Of a stretch of DNA of 64,000 nucleotides, positions 1-9,110 are shown one piece after another (within the stretch, counting starts at the first letter, position 1; every line of letters begins with the position of its first letter). A program made the translations under genes and the position numbers. The stretch comes from Odobenus rosmarus divergens (Eukaryota; Chordata; Mammalia; Carnivora; Odobenidae), in the NCBI RefSeq assembly GCF_000321225.1, contig NW_004450661.1, forward strand, positions 514,983-578,982, read 5' to 3'. The notes below the pieces were generated by a model, which saw only the letters and a list, made by a program, of their open reading frames with translations, did not search any database and was not told the DNA's origin.

Positions 1-87
1 CGTACTAATGTCCATATTGAGTAGGTCCCTGGCAGACGGTACTACCTCTTGTTCTTTTTCTTGAGGTGACTTTTTCCATCTTGTCAT
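1..87 (-). CDS. L1 ORF1 protein, N-terminal 29 codons (partial at window edge)
   Basis: On the minus strand an ATG at 85-87 opens a frame that stays open to base 1. It begins MTRWKKSPQEKEQE and continues to a segment containing SARDLLNMDIS. This basic/acidic start and the RDLLNMDIS-like segment are what I recall of carnivoran L1 ORF1p, the RNA-binding chaperone that trimerises through a coiled coil. The start codon comes directly after the 5'UTR, as expected. No stop or frameshift occurs in the 29 codons visible. The coiled coil and RNA-binding domain lie outside the window. Confidence 0.7.
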   Translation of the reverse strand, partial: MTRWKKSPQEKEQEVVPSARDLLNMDIST

Positions 88-300
88 TTTGTCCAGAGGA
101 GAATAGATGAATGAGAGAATAAAATGCTAACAGGGTAACAACGTACCCAGAAAATATACTCTAAACAAAACAGAAAAGACCTGAAACCAGGGGAAAAGAA
201 AGGGAAGGAAGGAAAAAAGAAAGAGGGGGGAAAAAAGAAAAAGAAAAAGATAAAAACAAACAAAAACAGAACAAAACAAAAAAAACAGAATATGATCAAA

Positions 301-800
301 TATGATCAGGCTGGTGCATAGATCAGTGCCACACACTAGATTTTGGGTGTATTTTGGTCTGTTAGAAGAAAGTGCCTCCCAAAATTTTAAAGAAAGAAAA
401 ACTTATATATGTACAAAATAAGGGTTGATACAATGAAGGGATGGAATATGACTGTGAAGATGAAAATTATAAAAAAGTTTATAAAAGGAATTGATAAGAA
501 GTTGTTTGAAAAAGAAAGAAGAGGATTAAAAAAAAGAGAGAGAAAGAAAGAAAAAAAGGGGGGGAGAAAATGTGATCAGGCAGGAGACTAGAACAAAGCC
601 ATACACTAGAGATTTAGGATATATTTTGTTCTGTTAGAAGAAACTGTATCTCACTTTTTAAAGAGAGAACAACTTATATATATATGCCAAAAATAAGGGT
701 AACTACTATGAAGGGATAGAATATGACTCTAAAAATGAAAAATAAAAATGTTTTTTTAAAAAAGGGATTGATAAGATGTTGGTTGAAAAAGGGAAAAAGA
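301..800 (-). repeat. tandem duplication (about 270-bp unit, ~2 copies) inside the L1 5'UTR
   Basis: The segment beginning TATGATCAGGCTGGTGCATAG at 301 recurs as TGTGATCAGGCAGGAGACTAG at 571. The two copies share, in order, CACTAGA, a TATTTTG.TCTGTTAGAAGAAA block, AACTTATATAT, AATAAGGGT, ATGAAGGGAT.GAATATGACT and GGAATTGATAAGA/GGGATTGATAAGA. They have diverged by substitutions and small indels, so the duplication is older than this insertion or belongs to the family consensus. Repeated 5'UTR units are known in several L1 lineages. Confidence 0.75.
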
Positions 801-1902
801 AAAATTCAAAAAAAAAGACAGTTAAAAAAATTAACTTTGAAAGACTAAAGAATCATGGTAAAAAAGCCATGAATTCTATGTGCAGTATTCCCCTAGTGCT
901 GGAGTTCTCCTGTTCTCCTTGATTGGTAAACTTGCTCTTGGCTGGCGGTTCTTGCTGATCTTCTGGGGGAGGGGCCTGTTGCCGTGGTTCCCAAATGTCT
1001 TTGCTGGAGGCAGAATTGCCCCGCCCTTGCCGGTCTGGGCTAAGCAATCTGCTCGGGTTTGCTCTCGGGAGCTTTTGTTCCCTGCAAGCTCTCGGTCCAG
1101 CTTTGGAGGACCAGGGTGAAAATGGCAGCCTTCCAGTCTCCGTCCTGGAGGAGCCGAGAACTCGGGGCCCCGCTCCTCAGTGCGCCCCCAGAGAAAAGCA
1201 GTCAGTTACTCCCATCTCCCCGGTCTCCGGCTGCACTCCGTGCTCACCCGGCCTGTGACCGAGCGTTTCTATCTCTGGCCACCCGACCCCGTGTGGAGTC
1301 TCCAAACCCAGCAGATCCCTGCGGTGCGCTCCCCGCCGCTCCTCCCGGGGGGGAGGGAGGGGAGTCTCCCTGGATCTGCCGCTTGTTGGGTCCCTGCTGG
1401 AGGAGCAGTGGCCCGACTGGGCCGTGGATCAGGGTTTATGGCAACCCCGAGCTGAGAGCCCGCGCCTCGGCTCCGTCTCTGCAGCCGGCTTCCCCGCTCC
1501 GATACCTGGGAGCTCTGCCACACTCAGGCACCCCGGTCTTTCTGTGACCCCCGAGGGTCCTGAGACCACACTGTCCCGCGAAGATTCCACCCCCCGCTTA
1601 GCCGCTGGAGCGACGTCCCTCAGCGGAGCCATCTTCTCAAAGTTCCGATTTTGTGCTCCGCGGCTCTAGCACTTGCCAGAAGCGGCCGACGGAGGCCCCT
1701 CCCCCGCCGTGTATCCTCCCGAATATCGCCTCGGATTCACTTCTCCGCACGTCCTACCTTCCAGAAAGTGGTCGCTTTTCTGTTCAGAGAGTTGTTACTA
1801 TTCTTATCTTCGATCTCCTGTTGAGTTCGTAGGTGTTCAGAATGGTTTGATCCCTATTCAGCTGAATTCCTGGACCAGACGAAATCCAGGTCTCCTACTC
1901 CT

Positions 1903-1914
1903 CTGCCATCTTGC
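1903..1914 (-). promoter_or_regulatory. YY1-like site at the L1 5' end
   Basis: The minus strand reads GAGCAAGATGGC within the first bases of the L1. In human L1 an AAGATGGC motif at the same position binds YY1 and sets the transcription start. The match here is by motif and position only. Confidence 0.5.
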
Positions 1915-1917
1915 TCC

Positions 1918-3469
1918 ACCCCTGGCACCTCTTTTCTCTCGGAGGAAGCTCAATGCTCACCTCCACGTCAGCAATAGTCACGTGTCATTTTCAGCGTGAC
2001 ACGCCATGTGTTTTAGGCAGCACTGGCAGTCCTCATGAGGATTGTTCTCTTTGTCACTTACAACCACCTGGTGAGTGCTCCTCCCCAGGACCTCAGAAGC
2101 TCACACTGCCAAACATCTTGAGCTGGCCAGGAAGCCTAGCTCTACAGACAGCTTGAAACTCACATTACGTGATCCTCAGAAGGCAGGACCAGAGCTCAGG
2201 AGGCATAACTAAAAAAAGAAAAGGAAATGTTTCTCCTGAAGCAGGTTGGAGAGAAGCACTTGAAGGACAAGGAGGACCTGAACTGAAAGGAAGCTGAGGG
2301 AGCCCCTGCTCTGCAGAGGCCACTGCTCTGGGAGCACCACCACTGTGCATTTCACTCAGACCTCCTTTGAATTGGAACAAGGGTCCAGTTGGCCTGGTTC
2401 TTGAGGTCAGACACTGTCCTCAGAAGTGGGCTGTTATCTGAGCCAGCCTGGGAAGAGGTTAGCAAAGTGACAGTAGCTGCCATGTCCTGCTTAATAACCT
2501 GTGTATTCTCATGACAAACCTAGTCATGAAAACCCATCAAGAAAAGAGGCCATCCCGGGGTGTAGACATATATTCCTTGGCCAGGTGTCCTGATGTAAAA
2601 TATGTTGGAAGATAGGAGGTCTTTAGCTCCAAGAAAGCAGGTCTTAGGAGGCCTACCAGTAGATTATTAATTCTCCTGGGGCCTTTCCAGGCTCTAGAGA
2701 TAAGAGACTTTCAGGGTTAAAATACAGGTACCTCTTGACTGCCTAGAACCCAACATGCTTATTGTGAATAGTGCTAATCTGGGACCAGGAATGTTGGGCT
2801 AGCCCAGCCTACCTGCCCCATCCATGAGGCAAGTCTTGGTGCCCTCTAGATGAGAAGAATGGGCAACCCAACAATATTACTCATCCTTTTCCTGCCTCTT
2901 TGAAATATGCCTGGCGTTGCCTTGCAGGTGGCTTGGGAATGAGTCAAATAGCTGCCAAGGGAGCCTGCATTCAACCTTAGGTATTCATCTGGGAGAACAG
3001 GAGGCAACCACCTGTATCCCTAGCCTCTGGGCACCAATTGAACTAAATACCTTGGCTCCTGCTTAAAGTAGTTAGCCAAGATAGCAGCTCAGTTTGGCCC
3101 TGGCTGTTAGTACTTGCAACATGATTTCCCAAGTAATATTTATCCACTGGCCTCACATACTGTAACTAAAGATAAAAAAGAACTTCATATTATTGAACAG
3201 GCCTACCTCTCATATGGCCCAGCCTGACAGAGGAAGAGACATTTACTGAGCAATTACTATTCACTAGTTCTGGATTAGGAAATATGTATCAGCCAGGGTC
3301 CCTAGTTTTGGAGATCTTGCAATTTAACTGAGAAATGAGACATGTGATGGACATAATCAATGTTCACAATACAAGCAAGAATATTTACATGCTAAGTTGT
3401 GGGCAAAGACTGGAAGATTTACAGATGCTGAATGAGAAAAGCCGCAAGGGCTAGAAAAGTCTAAGAAAA
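1918..3469. other. unannotated intergenic sequence
   Basis: No gene, SINE or clear old repeat was recognised. The sequence is mixed composition without long ORFs. Short ORFs of 71-108 codons show no family resemblance. Confidence 0.4.
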
Positions 3470-4133
3470 TGTATTAGTTTGTTAGGGCTGTTCTAACAAA
3501 GTACCAGAAATTGGGTGGCTTAAACCACAGAAATGTATTGTCTTGGGGTGCCTGGGTGGCTCAGTCGGTTAAGGGTCTGCCTTCGGCTCAGGTCACGATC
3601 CCAGGGTCCTGGGATCAAGCCCCGCATCTGGCTCCCTGCTCAGCAGTGAGTCTGTTTCTTCCTCTCCCTCTGCCCCCTGCCTGGTTGTGCTCACGCATGC
3701 TCTCTCTCTTGCAAATAAATAAAATCTTAAAAAAAGAAAGAAAGGAAAAGAAACGTATTATCTCACAGTTCTGGAGGCCAGAAGTCCCAGATCCAGGTAT
3801 GGGCAGGGTTGGCTCCTTCTGAGGGCCTGGAGAATCTGGACCATCTCCTGTAGCTTCTGGTGGTTTGCTGGAGTCTTTGACATTCCCTGGCTCCAAGAAG
3901 CATCGCCCTGATCCCTGCTTTCATGTTTACATGGCATTCTCCTTGTGTGCATGTCTATCTCCCAATCTCCTCTTTTCATGAGAACACCAGTCTTACTGGA
4001 TGAGAGTCTGCTTTAACGATCTCCTCTCGACTTGATCATCTGCAAAGATCCATTTCCAAATAAGACTACATTCACAGTTATTAGGGGTTGAGACTTGAAC
4101 ACCTTTTGAAGGGACACAGTTCAACACATAACA
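3470..4133 (+). mobile_element. MLT2-type (ERVL) solo LTR, split by a CAN-SINE
   Basis: The LTR begins TGTATTAGTTTGTTAGGGC and ends ...TTCAACACATAACA. Between these lie AACAAAGTACCAGAAATTGG, GTGGCTTAAACCACAGAAAT, TCTCACAGTTCTGGAGGC, a TAAGACTACATTCACAG block and a GGGACACAGTTCAACACA end, in the MLT2 order. The CAN-SINE at 3545-3750 interrupts it. No retroviral gene sequence flanks it, so it is a solo LTR of an ancient endogenous retrovirus. The family is confident; the subfamily (A, B, C or D) is not. Confidence 0.8.
3545..3750 (+). mobile_element. CAN-SINE (tRNA-Lys-derived), inserted in the MLT2 LTR
   Basis: It starts GGGGTGCCTGGGTGGCTCAG and keeps the A box/B box tRNA-like head, a CT-rich body and the AAATAAATAAAATCTTAAAA tail. 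The target-site duplication is 3531-3543 (AAATGTATTGTCT) and 3751-3763 (AAACGTATTATCT), which differ at two bases. It lacks coding capacity and was mobilised by L1 enzymes. Confidence 0.92.
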
Positions 4134-4253
4134 AGAAGATGTACAGTGGATATGAAACTTGAGAGGGGGATAGAAATGATCTGAATGGGTGGAGATCAGG
4201 AGAAAGCCTGTTGCCCTCTAGAAAGGAAATGGCATTTTTAAAAAGAACCTAAA

Positions 4254-4482
4254 GGGGGTGCCTGAGTGGCTCAGTCAGTATAGTGTCTGCCTTCAGCTCA
4301 GGTCATGATCCTGGAGTCCAGGGATCGAGCCCTTCCTGCCCCCCTGCCAAGTCACCAGGCTCCCTGCTCAGTGGGGAAACTGCTTCTCCCTCCCCCGCTG
4401 CGCCTCCCCCTCAGCCCCTCCCCACCCCAGCTCATGCACGCTCTCTCGCTCTCTTTCAAATAAATAAATAAATAATCTTTTT
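4254..4482 (+). mobile_element. CAN-SINE, diverged variant
   Basis: It starts GGGGGTGCCTGAGTGGCTCAG and ends in (AAATA)n ATCTTTTT. Unusual shared features are AGTATAGTGTCTGCC in the head and CTTCCTGCC...AAGTCACCAGGCTCCC in the body; both recur in the SINE at 5917. It is followed by 41 bp that are also found after the other copy (see 4483-4523). Confidence 0.88.
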
Positions 4483-4523
4483 AACAAAAATAAAAAGGAC
4501 ACGAAGTTTAAAGCAAACCAAAG
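4483..4523 (+). repeat. 41-bp segment downstream of a SINE, duplicated at 7846-7886
   Basis: The stretch beginning AACAAAAATAAAAAGGACAC directly follows the SINE tail here. It recurs at 7846-7886 with 38 of 41 bases identical, again straight after a SINE tail. It is not part of the usual SINE consensus. A 3' transduction or a local duplication would explain it. Confidence 0.75.
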
Positions 4524-5084
4524 CATGTATGTGGGACAACAAGGAAACCAGCCCATTAAAAAGGACATCCTGGAAAATCAAGTTGACTAGGGAGTGTGGA
4601 TCTATGACGAAGGGTCTTGACAGACAGGTAGAGGTTTTTAAGTTGATATAATATGATAAAGGGACCAAAGGACTGACATGGTGAAGGCAGTGTTCTAGGA
4701 AGATCAAGAGGTAGAAGGATGAAGTGGAGAGGAGGTGGAGGAGGTGAGACCAGGTGAAGAAGCTCTTAGGATGATCAGGGTGGAAGTGACGAGGACCAGG
4801 TAGAATGGTGATGCTGGGAATGAGTAATTCTTGCCCTAAATCCCTCTCAGTGGATACTTAGACATTATCTCTGTGCTTGTGAATTCTCTATAAAGCTCTC
4901 TGCGTGGCCCCATATGGAGGTCGTGATGCATTGGTTGTCCTAGTCACGACCTCAACAGCACCATCACCATCAACGTGGTTACCATCCTCATCTGCTCATC
5001 CATCTTGATCCTGGACAGTTCACTTGTAGACTCAACCATCCTGCAGCTGGGATGTGGAATGAATCCATTTATTCATTGGGAGGT
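4524..5084. other. unannotated sequence
   Basis: A purine-rich stretch lies at 4690-4800 and a short CACCATCACCATCAAC run near 4961. No gene or repeat family was recognised. Confidence 0.35.
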
Positions 5085-5148
5085 CCACACCTTGCCTCAT
5101 TTTGTAGCCAGTGTAGCCACACCTTGCCTCATTTTGTAGCCAGTGTAG
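5085..5148 (+). repeat. 32-bp direct tandem repeat, 2 identical copies
   Basis: CCACACCTTGCCTCATTTTG and the 12 bases after it occupy 5085-5116 and repeat without change at 5117-5148. Identity of the copies implies a recent event. Confidence 0.95.
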
Positions 5149-5247
5149 CCACCAAGGGTCACGGAGCCCAACTGCTGTGGCTGCCGCCACCACTGCAGCA
5201 CACTCAGAAGCCCTTTATGCAGCAGCGACTGCCTGCACCTGCAACCC

Positions 5248-5342
5248 GCCACCAAAGCACCTTCAACCTAGACCTGCCACCAAAGCACCTGCGACCTAGA
5301 CCCGCCACCAAAGCACCTGCGACCTAGACCTGCCACCAAGAC
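5248..5342 (+). repeat. 28-bp minisatellite, about 3.4 copies
   Basis: Units starting GCCACCAAAGCACCT begin at 5248, 5276, 5304 and 5332, giving a 28-bp period. The copies differ at a few bases. The period is not a multiple of three, so it does not encode a simple peptide repeat. Confidence 0.93.
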
Positions 5343-5916
5343 ACCGCTTAGAAGGGCAGGGCAGTTCATGCCTCCTGGGTTGAATTCTGACCAATGGGAG
5401 GCAGACAAGTCCTCTCCTCTCCTCCCCCCAGAGACACAGTACAGAAGGCCTTTCAGAAAGCCTAGCAAAGACCATCAGCGGCACTCACTACAAAGCTGTA
5501 GCTGGTTCAGCAAGGCTTCCTGGTGCTTGCCCTTCCTCCTTTTACTGTTTCCGTTTTCTTTTATCCCAACTCTTGTTTCCACTGGAACGCACTCCCTAAT
5601 AAAGAGCTATTAAGTTCCTCAGTTGTCCTTAATGTCTAGAGAACCCAAGCTAAAAAAAACAATGAAAATTACATACATTGTTAATCACCAAACCATGTTC
5701 TGGTCTACTGTAGGTGCTGGAGAGGAATTGGTGTTCCATGAAACAAATATAGTCTTCGCTTCATGTTTATGGAATCTCGCCTTCTAAGAATATAATTACA
5801 AATTGAGTTAAGTGCTCTGGAGGAGGAGAACACAGCTCTCTAGATTGCATAACAAAGGAGCCTAAAGCAGACAAGTTGGGAAAGGCACACCGAGGAGGGG
5901 ACACAGGCCCCAGGAG
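5343..5916. other. unannotated sequence
   Basis: No gene was recognised. A stretch near 5785-5830 (AATTACAAATTGAGTTAAGTG) resembles tails of old interspersed repeats but is too short to assign. Confidence 0.3.
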
Positions 5917-6130
5917 ACCTGGTGAGTAGGCAGTGAGTATAGTGTCTGCCTTCGACTCGGGTCATGATCCTGGAGTCCGGGGATTGAGCTCTTCCTGCCC
6001 TCCCCCAAGTCATCAGGCTCCCTGCTCAGTGGGAAACCTGCTTCTCCCTCCCCCGCTGCCCCTCCCCCTCAGCCCCTCCCCCTGGCTCATGCATGCTCTC
6101 TCTCTCTCTCTCTCAAATAAATAACTAATC
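5917..6130 (+). mobile_element. CAN-SINE, 5' part; interrupted by the SHISA5 retrocopy
   Basis: The head is degraded (ACCTGGTGAGTAGGCAGTGAG). The body matches the 4254 copy closely, including AGTATAGTGTCTGCCTTC and TCATCAGGCTCCCTGCTCAG. The tail (CAAATAAATAACTAATCTTTT) is cut at 6131-6137 by the poly(T) end of the minus-strand retrocopy. The SINE tail resumes at 7825. Confidence 0.85.
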
Positions 6131-6135
6131 TTTTT
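6111..6135 (+). repeat. target-site duplication, left copy, of the SHISA5 retrocopy
   Basis: TCTCAAATAAATAACTAATCTTTTT matches 7825-7845 (TCTCAAATAAATAATCTTTTT) apart from a 4-bp indel. The target is the A/T-rich SINE tail, a typical L1-endonuclease site. Confidence 0.8.
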
Positions 6136-6153
6136 TTCCCCAAAATGTTTGCA

Positions 6154-6159
6154 TTTATT
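6154..6159 (-). promoter_or_regulatory. polyadenylation signal of the SHISA5 retrocopy
   Basis: TTTATT on the plus strand reads AATAAA on the minus strand. It lies 16 bp before the poly(A) junction at 6137/6138, the normal spacing for a spliced and polyadenylated mRNA. Confidence 0.85.
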
Positions 6160-7240
6160 ATAAACAAAGGTGCAGACCCTAGACTCTCAGAAACACATCA
6201 ACAGGTACAAAGCTAAGACAGATCTGGTGAGATATTAACAGAGGAACAGGGAACACCGAGGTATTCATGTCTGGGCCAGAGCAGCCACCTAGGGCCCTCT
6301 TCCACCTTTGGTCCAGACGGCCCCTTGGCCCAGGTGTCCTGGGGGCCAGGACATACTGTGGACTGGGGTATAGGAGCTGGCTCTTCTATGAAGCTGGTGT
6401 GGGGAGAAGTAGGGCCTATCAGAGGTCTAACGGTCCCTCTCCACAGTGGGCCAATTTCCCTCCAGGACCCAAGGGGTTCAGCCTCACAAAAATGATCACA
6501 TACATTTTAAAACAGGAAACAGACAAACTGTTTTTGCCTAAAAGGAAAGAAAAACAAAAACACTGCAGGGAGGACACCTGAGTGTGCAGGTGGACAGAGG
6601 CCACCCTGCCTACCTGTGGGGGGAGTCGTGGCCAGCCAGGGCAGCCAGAGCCAGGGGTGGACGTGGCCCTCCAGGTGGTGCCAGGGAGGATGCGGGGACA
6701 GTCCAGGCAGACCGCGCTCAGGTGGGTGGGCCTCTGCCTCAAGTGTGTTTTTGGTCTCGGGAGGCTGACCGCCCTCTGCTGGGCATGGCACAGGCTCTGG
6801 GGACTATGGGACGTCTGCTAAAGGATTAAAACCCAACTTAGCCAGGCCCCGAGCCTCACCCCCATGCCATGATGGCTCTGGTTCCTTGAAGAGTACCCCA
6901 TACCCTGGGGACAGGCCGTAGCCTTGAGCAGTGGCTAGCCACTCTGCCAAAACCAGAACACAAGGGCACACTGCCTCCAAAAAGCCCCGCTGTCCTAGCA
7001 TGACGAGCCCCCACCGGCCTGGTCTCCCTGGGGCAGTATGGGAAAGAACGCCCACCCCAGTCTTTGAATTTTGAGATTTCAAAAGAGCACAATTTCAAGT
7101 GAGGAAGAGAACGAAGAAGGGTCCCAGCAACTTTAGCAACGACTGCTCCCCAGCACGTTGGCATCACAAGAGGCCTCGTGTATAAACCGGACACAAACAC
7201 CACGCACGGGGAGAAAAAGACCGTGCCTACATACCCATCT

Positions 7241-7241
7241 C

Positions 7242-7289
<48 letters not shown>

Positions 7290-7304
7290 TACACACACAC
7301 ACAC
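7241..7304. repeat. compound microsatellite (CT)n(CA)n in the retrocopy 3'UTR
   Basis: CT repeats at 7241-7266 run into CA repeats to 7304, with one CATA interruption. This is a likely polymorphic site. Confidence 0.95.
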
Positions 7305-7824
7305 CAAGTGGCAGCCTGAGAAGCAGGGACAGGCTCAGGGGGCTGCCTTCGGGGGGTCCATGTAGGCCGGGTTGTAAGGAGGCTGGCTGGCAGGATAGGG
7401 CACGGCCGCACCTCCAGCCAACGTCTCGTGGTAGGCCGGGGGGCCCATCGGCTGGGCAGGGTAAGGTGGGGGGTACTGTGTCGGGTAGGGTGCTACTGGC
7501 ATCCCTGGCTGTGGGGGCATGGGGTGGTGGCCCTGGTATGTCGGTCAGGGGTAGCCGGGTGGCACACTTGGAGGCTGAGGGTAAGGGGTGTGCACCACCG
7601 TGGTGGCCGTGGTGGTGGTGACCACCGGACGTGGTGGCAGGCCACACATCTTGTAGAGATAGCAGCAGGAACAGGTGAAGCAGATGATGACGGTGACAAC
7701 AGAGAGCACGAAGATGGTCAGGCCGATGGCTACAGTTGCCCCAAACCCCATGTTAGCCTCCGCCTTCACTCCCCGGCTTCCAGCAGCCCTGGACTTCCCC
7801 TCTTTCCATCATGGGCCACTCAGT

Positions 7825-7886
7825 TCTCAAATAAATAATCTTTTTAACAAAAATAAAAAGGACACAAAGTTTAGAGCAAACAAAAG
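7825..7886 (+). mobile_element. resumed tail of the interrupted CAN-SINE plus its 3' flank
   Basis: TCTCAAATAAATAATCTTTTT (7825-7845) is the right target-site duplication and restores the SINE tail. Bases 7846-7886 match 4483-4523 at 38 of 41 positions, so this SINE and the one at 4254 share sequence beyond the normal SINE end. Confidence 0.8.
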
Positions 7887-7967
7887 TTGTGCAGTTTCAG
7901 AGGGAGGAAAGGAAAACAGTGTGAGTAAGGGAAGAGCGTGCTAGCCGCACGATTGCACTGGCCCTGA

Positions 7968-8127
7968 GCCTGAGCATCAGTGGATATCGCCCAGAAAGAT
8001 GTTTAAGAAGTATGAATGCCAGGCCCTGCCATAGTCGTACTAAATCAGAGTCTTGAGTAGTGCCTGGAAACGTTCTTAAGTCTGCTTTTGGAACCTTGGC
8101 CAGGTTGGGAAAGCACTGAATTCGATG
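7968..8127 (+). mobile_element. MER5A-like hAT-Charlie relic
   Basis: GCATCAGTGGATATCGCCCA, AATGCCAGGCCC and AAATCAGAGTCTTG occur in the order of MER5 elements, heavily diverged. It is non-autonomous and long inactive. Confidence 0.5.
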
Positions 8128-8284
8128 GGTAGGCCCTGCCCTAAATAAATGATAAAGAACGAAAAAGGAAAAGTTTGGTTCTCAGTGTTAGCTTTTCCTT
8201 TTGTCAGAGGCCACCACCTTTCTTCAGTTTACCCTCTATATTCCCTTTGTTTCCGCAAGGCAGGCCCATTCTGCATACGCGATT

Positions 8285-8285
<1 letters not shown>

Positions 8286-8316
<31 letters not shown>
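8286..8316. repeat. (CA)n microsatellite
   Basis: Uninterrupted CA dinucleotides, about 15 units. Confidence 0.97.
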
Positions 8317-8319
<3 letters not shown>

Positions 8320-8342
8320 AAGTCCTGTCCGTTGTTTGCCCA

Positions 8343-8360
8343 GGGCGCCCCCTGCAGGGC
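8343..8360 (-). promoter_or_regulatory. candidate CTCF site
   Basis: The minus strand reads GCCCTGCAGGGGGCGCCC. It fits the CTCF core CCASYAGRKGGCRS with one mismatch (T for A). Motif only; no occupancy data. Confidence 0.35.
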
Positions 8361-8876
8361 CTCTCCCCGGCTCACTCCCCAACCATGCCCTGAGCAGAGG
8401 GCCTTCCTTCATCTCTCTCTCCAGCCACACTGACCAGCCCACTTTGTAACCCCTCAGGACCCTGCCATCGGCCAATGAATGAAGTTTTCAGTACTAACAT
8501 GCTGGTGAACACCCTTCTAGCTCATTGTAATAATAACCCCCATGTAAGGATATGGCCCTGTCTGGTACCATGGCTTAAAAAGCCATTTGCAATGTCATTT
8601 CTCATTTAGTATCTCCAGCAGAACCAAATCTTGTGTGGTATTACCCAGTCAAAAGAGATGACACATCATCACTGATGAAAGTTAGGCAACAAACTTGCCA
8701 CTCTATCCCCAGGGAATACATTTCTATTTTACAAAGGGGCATCTGACCTCCTTCTTAAAGCAAGGGAGTTTTAATACTGGATTCATCTTAAGGAAAGCCT
8801 TAATGGAATGGGGGCAGGAATATGGGGATAATACGGCAGGAGGAAACTTTTAGCACCCCATGCCTGGGAGGCACTC

Positions 8877-9110
8877 CACTGTAGCAGTTAAGAGCAGCGT
8901 GTCTGGGCTTTTGAGTGAAAAGGCTTGAATTCAAGGCCCAGTGCTGCAAGGTATTAACTATGTGGTCTTAGCTCCGTTTCCTGATCTCTCTATTCCAGCT
9001 GCCTCACCCAGAAGCTGAGCTCTGAGTTACACCTCAGAAGGTAGGTACAAGGCTTGAATGAGACAATACATCTAAAGCACCAAACCAAGTGCCTACCACA
9101 TGGTAAGCCC
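8877..9110 (+). mobile_element. MIR relic
   Basis: Diverged MIR order: GTAGCAGTTAAGAGCAG, CTTGAATTCAAGGCCCAGTGC, ATGTGGTCTTAG, then GAATGAGACAATACATCTAAAG and AAGTGCCTACCACATGGTAA. Confidence 0.75.

Larger units (their letters stand above)
1..1917 (-). mobile_element. LINE-1 (L1), 5' end with full 5'UTR; continues beyond the left edge
   Basis: The element reads on the minus strand. Its 5' end is near 1917, where the minus strand begins GGAGCAAGATGGCAGAGG, the start typical of full-length mammalian L1s. About 1.8 kb of 5'UTR follows: GC- and CpG-rich at roughly 950-1760, then A/G-rich with an internal tandem duplication at about 301-800. The start of ORF1 lies at the window edge. Most genomic L1 copies are 5'-truncated, so a complete 5'UTR means this copy arrived with its promoter. 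Whether it is intact depends on sequence left of the window. Its left target-site duplication is also outside, so none can be checked. The ORFs seen in the GC-rich part are short, overlap on both strands and are not genes. Confidence 0.85.
6138..7824 (-). pseudogene. SHISA5: processed pseudogene (retrocopy) of SHISA5 / Scotin
   Basis: Minus strand, no introns, with poly(A) (plus-strand T7 at 6131-6137), a poly(A) signal 16 bp inside it, and target-site duplications on both sides. The coding remnant runs from about 7808 to the terminal TGA at 7335-7337. It contains the single membrane span ([20 protein letters not shown]) followed by a Cys cluster, then a Pro/Tyr-rich cytoplasmic tail with PPPY and PPAY motifs and the C-terminus [17 protein letters not shown]5 is an ER membrane protein linked to p53-dependent apoptosis; PPxY motifs bind WW domains. 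Damage: one in-frame TGA at 7545-7547, where the parent most likely has Gly. The reading frame is otherwise kept to the end. The Cys-rich luminal domain is absent. Upstream of the membrane span lies a short unrelated stretch ending RGVKAEANM, so the source was either 5'-truncated or an alternative first-exon transcript. About 1.2 kb of 3'UTR is retained. Confidence 0.92.

Noticed and set aside
1059..1547. 162-codon plus-strand ORF and others in the GC-rich region
   Set aside because: They lie antisense in the L1 5'UTR, where high GC lowers stop-codon frequency. No domain.
3545..3620. tRNA-like heads of the CAN-SINEs (also at 4254, 17654, 20522, 49047 and others)
   Set aside because: These are SINE promoters derived from tRNA-Lys, not tRNA genes; they continue into the CT-rich body and poly(A) tail.
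5248..5342. short-repeat array considered as CRISPR
   Set aside because: Units are directly adjacent with no spacers, in a mammalian genome. It is a minisatellite.
7178..7621. 147-codon plus-strand ORF with SLSLSL/HTHTHT text
   Set aside because: It translates a CT/CA microsatellite and the antisense strand of SHISA5.
6856..7647. 263-codon minus-strand ORF, the longest in the window
   Set aside because: It overlaps the SHISA5 remnant in a different frame and reads through the (GT)n/(GA)n microsatellite. It is a shadow of the retrocopy.
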